Positions 55,530 through 64,000 of a stretch of 64,000 nt of DNA are shown here, in pieces (positions within the stretch are counted from its first letter, which is position 1; the number at the start of each line of letters is the position of its first letter). Source of the stretch: Streptomyces sp. TSRI0107. Lineage in GTDB: Bacteria > Actinomycetota > Actinomycetes > Streptomycetales > Streptomycetaceae. A program made the translations under genes and the position numbers. The stretch spans positions 1 to 64,000 of the forward strand of contig NZ_LIVZ01000008.1 of assembly GCF_001905845.1 (NCBI RefSeq), in the 5' to 3' direction. The notes below the pieces were generated by a model. That model was not told the DNA's origin. It searched no databases and saw only the letters and a list, made by a program, of their open reading frames with translations.

Positions 55530-56867
55530 ATGCGGAACCGCATCGACATTGACATCTGGGTGCCGCTCTACCCGTTCATGCCGTACTTCCTGGACCGGAC
55601 CCGCGAGTTGGCCGGACAGTTCGTCTCGGCCCATCCCGAATACCGGATCCGGGTCACCGGAAAGGACTGGTTGTCGCTGCCCCAGGCCGTGCACGACGCG
55701 GCCCGCGAAGGTGCCGCTCCGACCGTCGCGCAGTACTTCTACACCTCGACCCAGGAAGCCCTCGACGCCCGCGGACCGGACGGTGGACCGCTGTTCACCC
55801 CGGTCGAGCGGGCGATCGCGGGCCGCACCGAGATCCTCGGCGAACCGGTCGTCCTCGACGACGTCACCCCGGCGGCCCGCCGGTACTACACCTTCGACGG
55901 CGAGGTGGCGGCCATGCCCCCGCTCACCTCGACCACCCTGCTCTACGCCAACACCGACCTGCTGGCCCGGGCCGGGATCGACGACGTCCCCGAGACCTGG
56001 GCGGAGCTGGAGGCCGCCTGCCGGGCCGTCGTCGCCCTGCCCGACGGTCCCACGTACGGGGCCAACTGGCCCAACCACGGCTGGCTGTTCCAGCAGGCGG
56101 CGGCCCAGCAGGGCGCGCTGCTCGCCGACCACGACAACGGCCGCTCCGGCCGCGCCGAGACCATGGCACTCGACTCGGACGCGATGCTCGCCTACTTCCA
56201 CTGGTGGCGACGGCTGCACCGGGACGGGCTGTACCTCTACCGCGGCAGGCCGACCTCCGACCGGAGCGACTGGGACGCCAACTTCAGCGCGTTCGCCGAG
56301 CAGCGGGTCGCCTTCACGCTCACCACCTCGGTCGAGGCCGAGCGCATGATCGGAGCGGGCCGCGACGGCGGTTTCACCGTCCGGGCCTGCCGGATGCCCT
56401 ACAACGAGCAGGTGCCCTACGCCGGCAACGTGATCGGCGGGGACGCCCTCTGGCTGCGGGACGGCCTGGACCCGGACACCCTCGACGGGGCGCTCGCCTT
56501 CATGCAGTTCCTCAACGCGCCGAGGGCCGCCGCCGACCGCCACCGGGACACCGGCTTCATCGCGGTCACCGACGGCGCGATCCGGCTGCTCGACGAGGAG
56601 GGCTGGTTCAAGGAGAACCCGCACTTCCGCACCGCCCTGGACCAGCTCGCCGCCAACGACGGCTCACCGGCCGCGCAGGGCGCGGTGCTCGGCGACTTCG
56701 CCGGGATCCAGGACGTACTGACCCGGGCCATGCACGACGTCCTGGTCTCCGACGTGGACGTGCGCGACCGGCTGGCCCGCGCCAACGCCCAGGCGCAGCG
56801 GGTCCTGGAGGACTACGACGCGGGCTGCCGCGGGCTGCGCCCCAAAGGGCCGATCCGGGTGGGCTGA
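55530..56867 (+). CDS. ABC-type solute-binding protein without signal peptide
   Basis: A 445-aa family 1 extracellular solute-binding protein by sequence: RIRVTGKDWLSLPQAVHDAA, TTLLYANTDLLARAGIDDVPETW and FMQFLNAPRAAADRHRDTGF. There is no Sec or Tat signal and no lipobox; it begins directly with MRNRIDIDIWVPLYPFMPY. ATG at 55530 has AAGGAG in front and no usable upstream start. No permease or ATPase genes are adjacent. It may be a cytoplasmic binding or sequestering protein in the pathway; that is inference. It is divergent from the hydroxylase gene and convergent with the condensation enzyme. Confidence 0.8.
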   Translation: MRNRIDIDIWVPLYPFMPYFLDRTRELAGQFVSAHPEYRIRVTGKDWLSLPQAVHDAAREGAAPTVAQYFYTSTQEALDARGPDGGPLFTPVERAIAGRTEILGEPVVLDDVTPAARRYYTFDGEVAAMPPLTSTTLLYANTDLLARAGIDDVPETWAELEAACRAVVALPDGPTYGANWPNHGWLFQQAAAQQGALLADHDNGRSGRAETMALDSDAMLAYFHWWRRLHRDGLYLYRGRPTSDRSDWDANFSAFAEQRVAFTLTTSVEAERMIGAGRDGGFTVRACRMPYNEQVPYAGNVIGGDALWLRDGLDPDTLDGALAFMQFLNAPRAAADRHRDTGFIAVTDGAIRLLDEEGWFKENPHFRTALDQLAANDGSPAAQGAVLGDFAGIQDVLTRAMHDVLVSDVDVRDRLARANAQAQRVLEDYDAGCRGLRPKGPIRVG

Positions 56868-56875
56868 CCGGAAAA

Positions 56876-56908
56876 GGTGCGGGGCGGCCGGTCCGGCCGC
56901 CCCGCACC
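56876..56908. terminator. Bidirectional terminator between convergent genes
   Basis: A 16-bp perfect stem, ggtgcggggcggccgg (56876-56891) with ccggccgccccgcacc (56893-56908), 9 bp after the binding-protein stop and 17 bp after the condensation gene's stop on the other strand. Confidence 0.85.
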
Positions 56909-56924
56909 CGTCCTCCCCTCGGAG

Positions 56925-58313
56925 CTACGGCGCGCCCGGCAGGTCCAGCGGCGCGTCCGGCGCGCCGACCACCTCCGACAGGATCTGCCGGAACCGGTCC
57001 ACCATCGCGGCCACCGAACTCTCGTCGTACAGGTTGCTGTTGTACTGGATGCCCGCGACGACGTCACCGGCCGGATCGAGGTTGAGCGTCCACAACGCGC
57101 CGTTCGGCACGTCAGAGCACACCGGCTGGGAGTCCAGCCGGCGCCGTATCTCGGTGTACTCGACGTCACCGATCCGCTCCCCGTCCAGCACGAACGGGAA
57201 CGGGAAGACCTGGAAGACACACGCGGCGCGGTCGTCCTCCATGACCGGCTCCATCAGCTCCGGCGCCTGCGCCAGGATCTGCACGAACGGGATGTCGTGC
57301 GAGTACGCCTCCAGGCAGCCGGCCCGCACCCGGGCGACGACCTCACGGAAGTCCCGGCAGCCGGCCAGCTCGGTGCGCAGCGGCAGCAGGTTCAGGAACG
57401 GGCCGACCGTGTGCTGGAACTCCTCCCGCTCGCGCCCCGGCGAGAAGGTCGGCACCACCACGTCGGTGCTGCCGCCGGTTTGCCGCACCAGGAGCGCGAA
57501 GGCGCCGAGCAGCACCATGAAGGGCGTACTGCGCAGGGACCTGGCCAGCTCCAGGGCCCGCGACACCAGGGGGGCGTCGATGGTGAAGCGGTACACCGCC
57601 GTGGTCTCCGGCAGCCCGGACGACTTCGGCCGGTCGGTGGGAACGGACATCACGCGGGCGCCCGCGAGCTTGTCCCGCCAGAACTCCCGCGACCGCTGCG
57701 CCGCCTCGCTCTCGGAGAACTCCCGCTGCCAGGCCACGAAATCCCGGTAGGGGAGCGCCGGCGGCGGCTCGGGTACGGCGCTGCCGCGCCGCGCGGCATA
57801 GCGCAGCGCCAGATCGCGGATGAGCCGCCGGACCGACCAGCCGTCGGCCGCGCTGTGGTGCACGATGAGCGCCAGCACCGCGGTCTCCTCGTCGAAGCGC
57901 AGCAACGTCGCCTTGAACAGCGGCAGTTCACGCGCGTCGATGGTGCCGGACTCGACCTCGGTCACCAGCTGCTGCGCGGCCCGTTCGCGGGCGTCCGCGT
58001 CCAGACCGGCCGCCGCCTCGCGCACTTCCAGCCGCCCCGGCATCGGCGGGCGGACCCGCTGGTACCACTCGCCGGCGTCGCGGACGACGACCGTGCGCAG
58101 CGCCTCGTGACGCGCCACGACATCGTCCAGCGCCTGCTGCAAGGTGTCCACGTGCACCTTTCCGCGCAACCACCAGCCATGGACGATGTGGAACCGCGGA
58201 CCGAACGGCCCCTCGTCGTCACCCCGGTCGAATCCGTAAAGGAATTCCTGGTTGAAGGAGAGCGGAATCCGGCCGACGGATTCGCCGGCCTGTGGCTTCA
58301 TGTCAGGGCTCAT
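56925..58313 (-). CDS. Free-standing condensation enzyme (SgcC5-like)
   Basis: A 462-aa NRPS condensation domain protein. The catalytic HHxxxDG is VHHSAADGWS, with H153 and D157. Other core features are RHEALRTVVV, PTDRPKSS and VGPFLNLLPLR. In C-1027 biosynthesis the analogous SgcC5 joins a carrier-bound beta-tyrosine to the enediyne core by an ester bond. With the A-PCP and HpaB-type genes beside it, this enzyme probably attaches the aromatic acyl group to a core hydroxyl. ATG at 58313. Confidence 0.92.
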   Translation of the reverse strand: MSPDMKPQAGESVGRIPLSFNQEFLYGFDRGDDEGPFGPRFHIVHGWWLRGKVHVDTLQQALDDVVARHEALRTVVVRDAGEWYQRVRPPMPGRLEVREAAAGLDADARERAAQQLVTEVESGTIDARELPLFKATLLRFDEETAVLALIVHHSAADGWSVRRLIRDLALRYAARRGSAVPEPPPALPYRDFVAWQREFSESEAAQRSREFWRDKLAGARVMSVPTDRPKSSGLPETTAVYRFTIDAPLVSRALELARSLRSTPFMVLLGAFALLVRQTGGSTDVVVPTFSPGREREEFQHTVGPFLNLLPLRTELAGCRDFREVVARVRAGCLEAYSHDIPFVQILAQAPELMEPVMEDDRAACVFQVFPFPFVLDGERIGDVEYTEIRRRLDSQPVCSDVPNGALWTLNLDPAGDVVAGIQYNSNLYDESSVAAMVDRFRQILSEVVGAPDAPLDLPGAP

Positions 58314-58493
58314 GGGGGTTTCGTCCTCCCGCCGGGAACGGCCGAACTTTCCGGGGAACCCTAGCCGCCGGCAATTCACCGGGGTTTCTTCCGGCATGCT
58401 GGCAATCCGGGAGATGTGCCGTCGCACCGCCGCGTGTGACCGTGGCTGCCAGCCCATCCATCCATGGCAGAACGGCTAAGGAGCTGCGCTGGA

Positions 58494-59732
58494 ATGACGG
58501 CCGCCACGATTCGCGCTTCCGAACCGCCCTCCCCGCCCGAACCCGATGTGACACCCGCCGAGATCATCGCCAGGGCGGAGGCGATCGCGCCGACGCTCGT
58601 GGCCCGCCAGGCCGAGACCGAGCAGCGCACCTACTACGCCCAGGACACCCATGAGGCGTTCACCGACGCCGGCTTCTACCGCATTCTGGTGCCCCGGCGC
58701 TACGGCGGCTACGAGTTCGGCATCGACACCTTCCTGCGGGTGGCGACCGCACTCGCCCGCGGCTGCCCCTCGACCGGGTGGATGTTCTGCCTCGGCGCCA
58801 CCCACGCCCTCCCGGTCGCGTCGCTGTTCGACGAGCGGGCCCAGGCCGAGCTGTTCCGCCAGGGCGACTTCATCTGCCCGGCGACCATCGTGCCGAGCGG
58901 CACGGCACGGCGGACCCCGGACGGCGACTGGGAGATCGACGGGACCTGGAAGTACTGCTCGGGATCGCCGTACGCGACCCACTTCCTCGGTCACGTCCTC
59001 ACCGCCGGCGACGACGGTGAGCCGCCGGCGCCGATGCTGTTCGTCGCCCCGCGCAGCGCGTTCCGCCGGCTCGACGACTGGGGCGGCCAGCTCGGCCTCA
59101 AGGGCAGCGGCTCGCACAGCGTCGTCCTGGAGAACGCGAGAATCCCGGCGCGCTACACGCTGCCCGGAACCCACATGAGCGAGGTCGACACCAGCCGGGG
59201 CACCCCGGGCAGCCGTCTGCACGGCAACCCCGAGTACGGCGGCGGACCCCTCAGCTTCATGCTGCTGGAGGTCGCCTCGCTCGCGGTCGGCATGGCGCAG
59301 GGCGCCCTCGACGCCTACGAGGAGCTGATGCGCTCGCGGACCACCCTGTTCCCGCCGGTCACGACCCGCGCCGAGAACCCCGACTACCAGTACTGGTACG
59401 GCGAGGCGGCCGGGCTCGTCACCACCGCGGAGGCCGCCGTCCGGCAGGCGGTGCAGCAGTGGCACGACCTGTGCGCCGCCGGTCCGGGTGCCTTCAGCCG
59501 GGAGCACGACCTGCGTCTGGCCACCCTGTGCCGCGAGGTGATCCGGATGTGCTGGCGCGCCGTGGAGGGCCAGCTGTTCCCCACGGCCGGTTCCAGCGCG
59601 GTCCGGGAGGGCGAGCGCGTGGAGCGGGTCTGGCGCGACCTGTCCACGCTCCACAGCCACGCCGGGGTCGGCGTCCTCCTGAGGTCGGTGACCACCCGGG
59701 ACCTGGCCCGCGCCCGGTTCGGCATCGCCTAG
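58494..59732 (+). CDS. Acyl-CoA dehydrogenase-fold flavin monooxygenase
   Basis: A 412-aa flavoprotein of the acyl-CoA dehydrogenase fold, HpaH/HsaA/DszC-like rather than a beta-oxidation enzyme. The N-terminus is FYRILVPRRYGGYEFGIDTFL. The flavin and substrate-region blocks are CPSTGWMFCLGATHALPVA and GTWKYCSGSPYATHF, and the C-terminal helix has LSTLHSHAGVGVLLRS. It uses reduced flavin and oxygen to hydroxylate or epoxidise a substrate, with the flavin reductase of the PKS operon as possible partner. ATG at 58494 follows AAGGAG. Its TAG stop is part of the CTAG edge of element B. Confidence 0.87.
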   Translation: MTAATIRASEPPSPPEPDVTPAEIIARAEAIAPTLVARQAETEQRTYYAQDTHEAFTDAGFYRILVPRRYGGYEFGIDTFLRVATALARGCPSTGWMFCLGATHALPVASLFDERAQAELFRQGDFICPATIVPSGTARRTPDGDWEIDGTWKYCSGSPYATHFLGHVLTAGDDGEPPAPMLFVAPRSAFRRLDDWGGQLGLKGSGSHSVVLENARIPARYTLPGTHMSEVDTSRGTPGSRLHGNPEYGGGPLSFMLLEVASLAVGMAQGALDAYEELMRSRTTLFPPVTTRAENPDYQYWYGEAAGLVTTAEAAVRQAVQQWHDLCAAGPGAFSREHDLRLATLCREVIRMCWRAVEGQLFPTAGSSAVREGERVERVWRDLSTLHSHAGVGVLLRSVTTRDLARARFGIA

Positions 59733-59918
59733 GCCCTGTTGTTTGGATCATCCCGGCGTCGCAGGGTCTGGCACGCACATCTGCCGCGTTGTCGTCAGTC
59801 GCCGACGCGCCGCGTCGACTCCCTCCTCCGCCTTGCAGCTGCACGCACCGGACCCCGCTCGACTCGGCCGGGACGCACCGTCCCTCACAGCCGGGCTGAT
59901 CCAAACGACAGAGCCTAG
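59729..59918. mobile_element. MITE-like element, copy B (190 bp, CTAG-bounded)
   Basis: The terminal inverted repeats read ctaggccctgttgtttggat at the left and ctaggctctgtcgtttggat as the complement of the right. The outer CTAGs are 59729-59732 and 59915-59918. The core 59783-59836 is 51/54 identical to the core of copy A (20198-20251), while the ends differ, so the two belong to related but distinct subfamilies. No transposase frame is present. The left CTAG supplies the TAG stop of the monooxygenase gene. Confidence 0.75.
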
Positions 59919-59977
59919 AGCCCGCCTCCCGGAGCAGCCCCCGCCCAGGCCCAGCCATCCACGAAGGGAACCGTCGC

Positions 59978-61363
59978 ATGACCCGGACCGAGCCGCCGGC
60001 CCTGACGATCGCGCGCCCCGGACAGGCGCCGTTCGCTGCGGCGACCGCCGTGTTCAACCTGGCCGCCCCGGTCCGCCCCGCCGCGGCCGTCACGGTCCGC
60101 ACCGCCGAGGAGGTGCGGGCCGCCGTGCGCCACGCGGTGTCCGAACGACTGTGGGTGCGACCGCTCACCAGCGGCCACGCCTCCTCCTCCGCCCGCCCGA
60201 TGCGCGACTCGCTGCTGATCCGCACCGAGCCGGCGGGACCGGTCGAGATCGACGCCGCCGCCCGCACGGCCCGCGTCCCGGCCGGGACGCGCTGGGGCGC
60301 CGTCGTCGAGGCGGCGGCCGGGCACGGACTGGCCGCCGCGCACGGCACGTCGGCGACCGTCGGCGTCGTCGGCTACCTGCTGCGCGGCGGCATCGGCGTC
60401 TACGGGCGGCACACCGGGCTCGGCGCCAACACCGTCCGGGCGGTCGAACTCGTCACCGCGGACGGCGCGATGCTGCGCGCCGACGCCACCTCGGACCCGG
60501 AGCTGTTCTGGGCGCTGCGCGGCGGCGGAGGCGGCTTCGGCGTGGTCACCGCGGTCGAGATCGAGCTGTTCCCGGTGGCGCGGGTGATCACCGGTGCGGC
60601 GTTCTGGCCCGCGGCGCACGGCCCGGAACTGTTCACCCGCTGGGTCCACTGGACCCGCGACGCCCCCTCGACCGTCACCACGGCGCTGCGGGTGATGAAC
60701 CTGCCGGACGTGCCCGGCATCCCGCCCCAGCTGACCGGGGGACCGGTGGTGTGCCTGACCGGCACCGTGCTCGGCCTCACCGGCCACGACGAGGCGACCG
60801 CCCGGCAGCGCGCCGAGGACCTGCTCGGACCGCTGCGCGCCGTCGCCGAGCCGCTGCTCGACACCTGGGGCGTCGCCGCGCCGCCCGCCGTGGTCGACGC
60901 CCACATGGACCCGCCCGACCCCGTGCCCGTGGCCGGCGACCACCTGCTGCTCTCCTCGCTCGACGCGGACGGCGTCGACACCTTCCTCCGGCTGCTCGGC
61001 GAGGGATCGGACTCGCCCCTGGTCAACGCCGAACTGCGGCAGCTCGGCGGCGCGTTCGCGGCGCACCCCCCGAACGGCGGTGCGCTGAGCCGCCTCGACG
61101 CGGCGTTCGCCTTCACGGCCGGCGGGCTGGTGACCGACCCGGCCGCACGCGCCGCGATCGAGGCCCACTGCGCCAAGGTCCGCTCGGCGCTGGCCCCCTG
61201 GGACACCGGGTGGACCGCGCCCACGCTGGTCGAGCGGCTGGACCAGCCCCAGCGGCACCTGACACCCGAGGCGGTCGCCCGCGCGGACGGCGTCCGCCGC
61301 CGCGTCGACCCGGCCGGCGTCTTCCGCCACGACATCCCTCCGGGCGCCTCGGCCCGGTACTGA
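59978..61363 (+). CDS. FAD-linked oxidase (BBE-like, single His attachment)
   Basis: A 461-aa PCMH/FAD_binding_4 oxidase. The covalent-flavin His lies in PLTSGHASSS (about residue 65), but the Cys typical of bicovalent members is absent: the equivalent segment is HGTSATVGVVGYLLRGGIG. FAD-domain motif PELFWALRGGGGGFGVVT (about 178-195) is typical. The C-terminal BBE segment is short or lost, with the protein ending RVDPAGVFRHD. It probably oxidises a hydroxyl or amine in the pathway. It is the second such oxidase in the cluster. Confidence 0.88.
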   Translation: MTRTEPPALTIARPGQAPFAAATAVFNLAAPVRPAAAVTVRTAEEVRAAVRHAVSERLWVRPLTSGHASSSARPMRDSLLIRTEPAGPVEIDAAARTARVPAGTRWGAVVEAAAGHGLAAAHGTSATVGVVGYLLRGGIGVYGRHTGLGANTVRAVELVTADGAMLRADATSDPELFWALRGGGGGFGVVTAVEIELFPVARVITGAAFWPAAHGPELFTRWVHWTRDAPSTVTTALRVMNLPDVPGIPPQLTGGPVVCLTGTVLGLTGHDEATARQRAEDLLGPLRAVAEPLLDTWGVAAPPAVVDAHMDPPDPVPVAGDHLLLSSLDADGVDTFLRLLGEGSDSPLVNAELRQLGGAFAAHPPNGGALSRLDAAFAFTAGGLVTDPAARAAIEAHCAKVRSALAPWDTGWTAPTLVERLDQPQRHLTPEAVARADGVRRRVDPAGVFRHDIPPGASARY

Positions 61364-61470
61364 GAAACGGATCAACGCGGGGCCCCGGCGATGTCGAATC
61401 CCGGCCATCGGCACCGACTTACAGACGAGTGACGTCTGTAGGGGGCGTCCGGGACGTCAGGAGCGCAGGT

Positions 61471-61839
61471 GTGAAGTACATGCTGATACTGCACATGGAC
61501 CCCGCCGCGTGGGACGCCCTCGCGGACGACGCCCGCGAGGAGTTCGTGCAGGGACACCGCGCCTTCCACAAGAGCGTCGCGGAGGCGGGCGAGCTGGTCG
61601 CCGGACACACCCTCGCCCACGTGTCGCAGAGCACGGTGGTCCGGGTGGCCGACGGCGCCGTGTCGGTCTCCCACGGTCCGCTTCTGGCCAACCCGGTCCA
61701 GTTCTCCGGCTTCTACCTGATCGACTGCGAAACCGCCGAACGGGCCCACGAACTGGCCGCCCTCCTGCCCGAGGCCCGGATGGCCGGGCTGGGCATCGAG
61801 GTGCGGCCGATCATGCTGCCGTCCGGCATCGAGATGTGA
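61471..61839 (+). CDS. YCII-related protein
   Basis: A 122-aa protein of the YCII/dimeric alpha-beta barrel family. It starts VKYMLILHMDPAAWDALADD, with ...GHTLAHVSQSTVVRV, the near-universal DGP-like SHGPLLANPVQFSGFYLIDC, and EVRPIM near the end. GTG at 61471 follows AGGAG; the ATG nine bases on is less likely. Members often act as small ring-cleavage, isomerase or dehydratase-like proteins, but a reaction cannot be assigned. It is 107 bp downstream of the FAD oxidase. Confidence 0.85.
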   Translation: MKYMLILHMDPAAWDALADDAREEFVQGHRAFHKSVAEAGELVAGHTLAHVSQSTVVRVADGAVSVSHGPLLANPVQFSGFYLIDCETAERAHELAALLPEARMAGLGIEVRPIMLPSGIEM

Positions 61840-61932
61840 CCCGGCGGGCGCGCGCCGACGTGGCGGCGCGCGCCCACCGGGGGTTCGAACCGTGTCGCCC
61901 AGCCGTCCATGACCTGGAGAAAGAGGTTGCAC

Positions 61933-63123
61933 ATGAGTTCGCCGTCAACGGCCCCACCGAGAACACTGCGCTCGCTGGAGGGCCTGCGGGCCATCGCCGT
62001 GATCTTCGTCTTCCTGAGTCACGCCCTCGTCCTCGGGGCCTTCACCGACCAGGACGCCTTCTCCGTCCTCAACACCCTGACCGGTGAGGGACGCATCGGA
62101 TTCCTCGCGGTGTCGTTCTTCTTCGTCCTCAGCGGATTCGTGCTCACCTGGTCGGCCAAACCGGGACAGACGGCGGTCGGCTTCTGGCGGCGCAGGCTGA
62201 TGCGCATCGGCCCCTGCCATCTGCTGATCGCCGTCATCGCGCTGAGCCAGTTCGCCGCCGCGGGCGAGACGATCCGATGGGGTCCCGCGGTGGCCAACCT
62301 CTTCCTGGTGCAGAACTGGTGGCCCGAACAGGACCTGATCATGTACCAGTTCAACGGCGCCACCTGGACGCTCGCGGTCGAGCTGCTGTGCTACGCCTTC
62401 TTCCCGCTGCTGCTGCGGCTGGTCAACCGGCTCGGCACCCGGGCGCTGTGGTACGGCGTCGGCGGCCTGGGCCTGACCGCCATCCTGCTGCCGGCGGTCA
62501 GCTACCCGCTGCTCTCCGGGTTCCCGCCGAGCGAGTTCTACCCCGCGGGCTCCTGGCCGCAGCTGTGGGCGCTGTACTTCTTCCCGCCCGTCCGGTCGAT
62601 CGACTTCATCATCGGCATGTTCCTCGCCCGGATCGTCGCCACCGGACAGTGGCCGAAGATCCGGATCATGCCGGCCGTCCTCGTCAACCTCGGCGTCTTC
62701 CTCCTGCTGTTCCACCTGCCCATCCCCTTCGGGATCGCCGCGCTCTACCCGCTGCCGACGGCGATGCTGATCGGCGCGCTGGCCACCCGCGACCTGTCCG
62801 GCAAGGGCACGCTGCTCAGCGGGCGGTTCATGGTGTGGCTCGGGGAACTGTCCTTCTCCTTCTACATCATCCACCTCACCGTGATGTTCGCCGTGCACGC
62901 GGCGTTCGCGGGCGACCTGGTGGGATACGCACACGCGTACACCCGGACACCGTTCGGCACGGCGACCGCCATCGCGTTCATCATCGGCCTCTACGCCCTG
63001 TGCGTCGCCCTCGCCTGGGTGGTGAGCAACACCGTGGAGCGGCCCGCCATGCGGCGGTGGAGCCGCCCGGCGTCGCAACGCGCCCCCCGCCGGCCGGAAC
63101 CGGCACCCCAGCCCCAGCCCTGA
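61933..63123 (+). CDS. Membrane O-acyltransferase (acyltransferase 3 family)
   Basis: A 396-aa integral membrane acyltransferase with about ten hydrophobic segments. The conserved first helix is SLEGLRAIAVIFVFLSHALV, with the catalytic His in LSHA, and RIGFLAVSFFFVLSGFVLTW follows. Such enzymes transfer acyl groups from CoA or other donors to hydroxyls of sugars or natural products, so acylation of an enediyne sugar or core is possible. ATG at 61933 follows AGAGG; an in-frame ATG at 61909 is the alternative. A P450 follows after 37 bp. Confidence 0.92.
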   Translation: MSSPSTAPPRTLRSLEGLRAIAVIFVFLSHALVLGAFTDQDAFSVLNTLTGEGRIGFLAVSFFFVLSGFVLTWSAKPGQTAVGFWRRRLMRIGPCHLLIAVIALSQFAAAGETIRWGPAVANLFLVQNWWPEQDLIMYQFNGATWTLAVELLCYAFFPLLLRLVNRLGTRALWYGVGGLGLTAILLPAVSYPLLSGFPPSEFYPAGSWPQLWALYFFPPVRSIDFIIGMFLARIVATGQWPKIRIMPAVLVNLGVFLLLFHLPIPFGIAALYPLPTAMLIGALATRDLSGKGTLLSGRFMVWLGELSFSFYIIHLTVMFAVHAAFAGDLVGYAHAYTRTPFGTATAIAFIIGLYALCVALAWVVSNTVERPAMRRWSRPASQRAPRRPEPAPQPQP

Positions 63124-63160
63124 CCCCCGAGCATCCCCCACCCCCCGATCGGAGACCGTC

Positions 63161-64000
63161 ATGGCCGACGCGGCCGACATACCCGAGTCCACCGACCACC
63201 CGTCCTACCCGATGCGCCGGACGTGCCCGTACACGCTGCCGGACGGATACCGTCAGCTCCGTGAACGCCCGGCCATGGGCAAGGTAAGGCTGCCCAGCGG
63301 CCGGCTCGCCTGGGCCGCGACCCGCTACGAGGACGTCAAGGCGATGCTGGGCGACAACCGGTTCAGCTCCGACCTGCGTCACCCGGGCTACCCGGTGATG
63401 ATGGACCACCAGGTCCCCGCGCCCGAGTTCTCCACCTCGCTGGTGGGCATGGACCCCCCGGAGCACACGCTGGCCCGGCGCGCGGTGGCAAACGACTTCA
63501 CCCCGCGCAGCGCCAGACGGCTGCGGCCCCGGGTCCAGGAGATCGTGGACGAGTACATCGACCGGCTCCTGGAGGGGCCCCGGCCCGCCGACCTCATCGA
63601 GGCGTTCGCCAACCCGGTGCCCCTGCTGCTGATCTGCGAGCTGATCGGCGTGCCGTTCGCCGACCGCGACTTCTTCCTGCGGATCTCGCACACCGTCATG
63701 AACGCCACCACGCCCGAGGCCGGCGTCGAGGGCATGGCGGAGCTGATGGGCTACATGGACAAGCTGGTGACCGACAAGGAGCGGGAGCCCACCGACGACG
63801 TGATCGGGCGGCTGGTGGTACGGCGCGGCGAGCCGGGCGTCCCCGACCACCGCGACCTCGTCGCCATGGCGTTCATGCTGCTGATGGCCGGCCACGAGAC
63901 ACCCGCCAACCTGATCGGCCTGGGCGCCATGATGCTGCTCGACCGCCCGGACCTGCGCAAGGCGCTGAGCGACGACCCGTCGCGCTGGCCGGCGGCCGTC
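63161..64000 (+). CDS. Cytochrome P450, truncated by the window edge
   Basis: The first 280 codons of a class I P450 starting MADAADIPESTDHPSYPMRR. The C-helix region MDPPEHTLARRAV and the I-helix oxygen motif LMAGHETPANL are present, so the gene is intact to the edge; the heme-Cys loop lies beyond. Family length is about 400 aa, leaving about 120 residues outside. ATG at 63161 follows GGAG. The context suggests oxidation of the enediyne core or of the aromatic unit. Confidence 0.9.
   Translation, partial: MADAADIPESTDHPSYPMRRTCPYTLPDGYRQLRERPAMGKVRLPSGRLAWAATRYEDVKAMLGDNRFSSDLRHPGYPVMMDHQVPAPEFSTSLVGMDPPEHTLARRAVANDFTPRSARRLRPRVQEIVDEYIDRLLEGPRPADLIEAFANPVPLLLICELIGVPFADRDFFLRISHTVMNATTPEAGVEGMAELMGYMDKLVTDKEREPTDDVIGRLVVRRGEPGVPDHRDLVAMAFMLLMAGHETPANLIGLGAMMLLDRPDLRKALSDDPSRWPAAV

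Overview
The window comes from a high-GC actinomycete, almost certainly Streptomyces or a close relative. The evidence is GC-saturated third codon positions, frequent GTG starts, many 4-bp ATGA/GTGA gene overlaps, an RNase Sa homologue, and a typical Streptomyces mix of two-component, GntR/ROK and ABC genes. All assignments rest on reading the sequence and on family knowledge; no database search was run.

Left part, about 1-20.1 kb, is ordinary chromosome: an EamA transporter, a secreted RNase Sa-type ribonuclease, a small membrane protein, a DesK/NarL-type two-component pair, and a P450. Next comes a probable inositol/sugar regulon (Gfo/Idh dehydrogenase, divergent GntR regulator, ABC binding protein, permease and ATPase) with the same candidate operator in front of both transcription units. 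A ROK kinase, a SNF2 helicase coupled to a SWIM-domain protein, a membrane protein, a MerR regulator and an AhpD-like protein follow.

Right part, about 20.3 kb to the right edge, is an enediyne biosynthetic gene cluster. Its signature is the tightly coupled operon unbV-unbU-pksE-thioesterase-flavin reductase (28.4-38.4 kb) plus two unbL-type DUF1702 genes (25.1-27.1 kb). PksE (1956 aa) shows the iterative enediyne order KS-AT-ACP-KR-DH-PPTase. Around it lie P450s, a GMC oxidoreductase with a small partner subunit, AraC and TetR regulators, a carotenoid-oxygenase-type dioxygenase, membrane proteins, and an odd trio (PEP-utilising-like protein, FAD/NAD-binding protein, Rossmann protein).

At 47.4-63 kb is a peripheral-moiety module. 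It holds a 4-hydroxyphenylpyruvate dioxygenase/hydroxymandelate synthase fused in frame to an MbtH-like domain, an adenylation-carrier didomain whose usual amino-group-binding Asp is Asn, an HpaB/SgcC-type flavin hydroxylase, a free-standing condensation domain, two FAD-linked oxidases, a methyltransferase, an acyl-CoA-dehydrogenase-like monooxygenase and an acyltransferase. I infer that a tyrosine-derived aromatic acid, perhaps a hydroxy acid rather than an amino acid, is activated, hydroxylated on a carrier and joined to the enediyne core by the condensation enzyme. The cluster runs off the right edge inside a P450 gene. No apoprotein gene and no obvious self-resistance gene is visible.

Two related MITE-like elements (20144-20309 and 59729-59918) are each bounded by CTAG, and in each the boundary CTAG supplies the TAG stop codon of the neighbouring cluster gene. 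The first sits at the probable left edge of the cluster.
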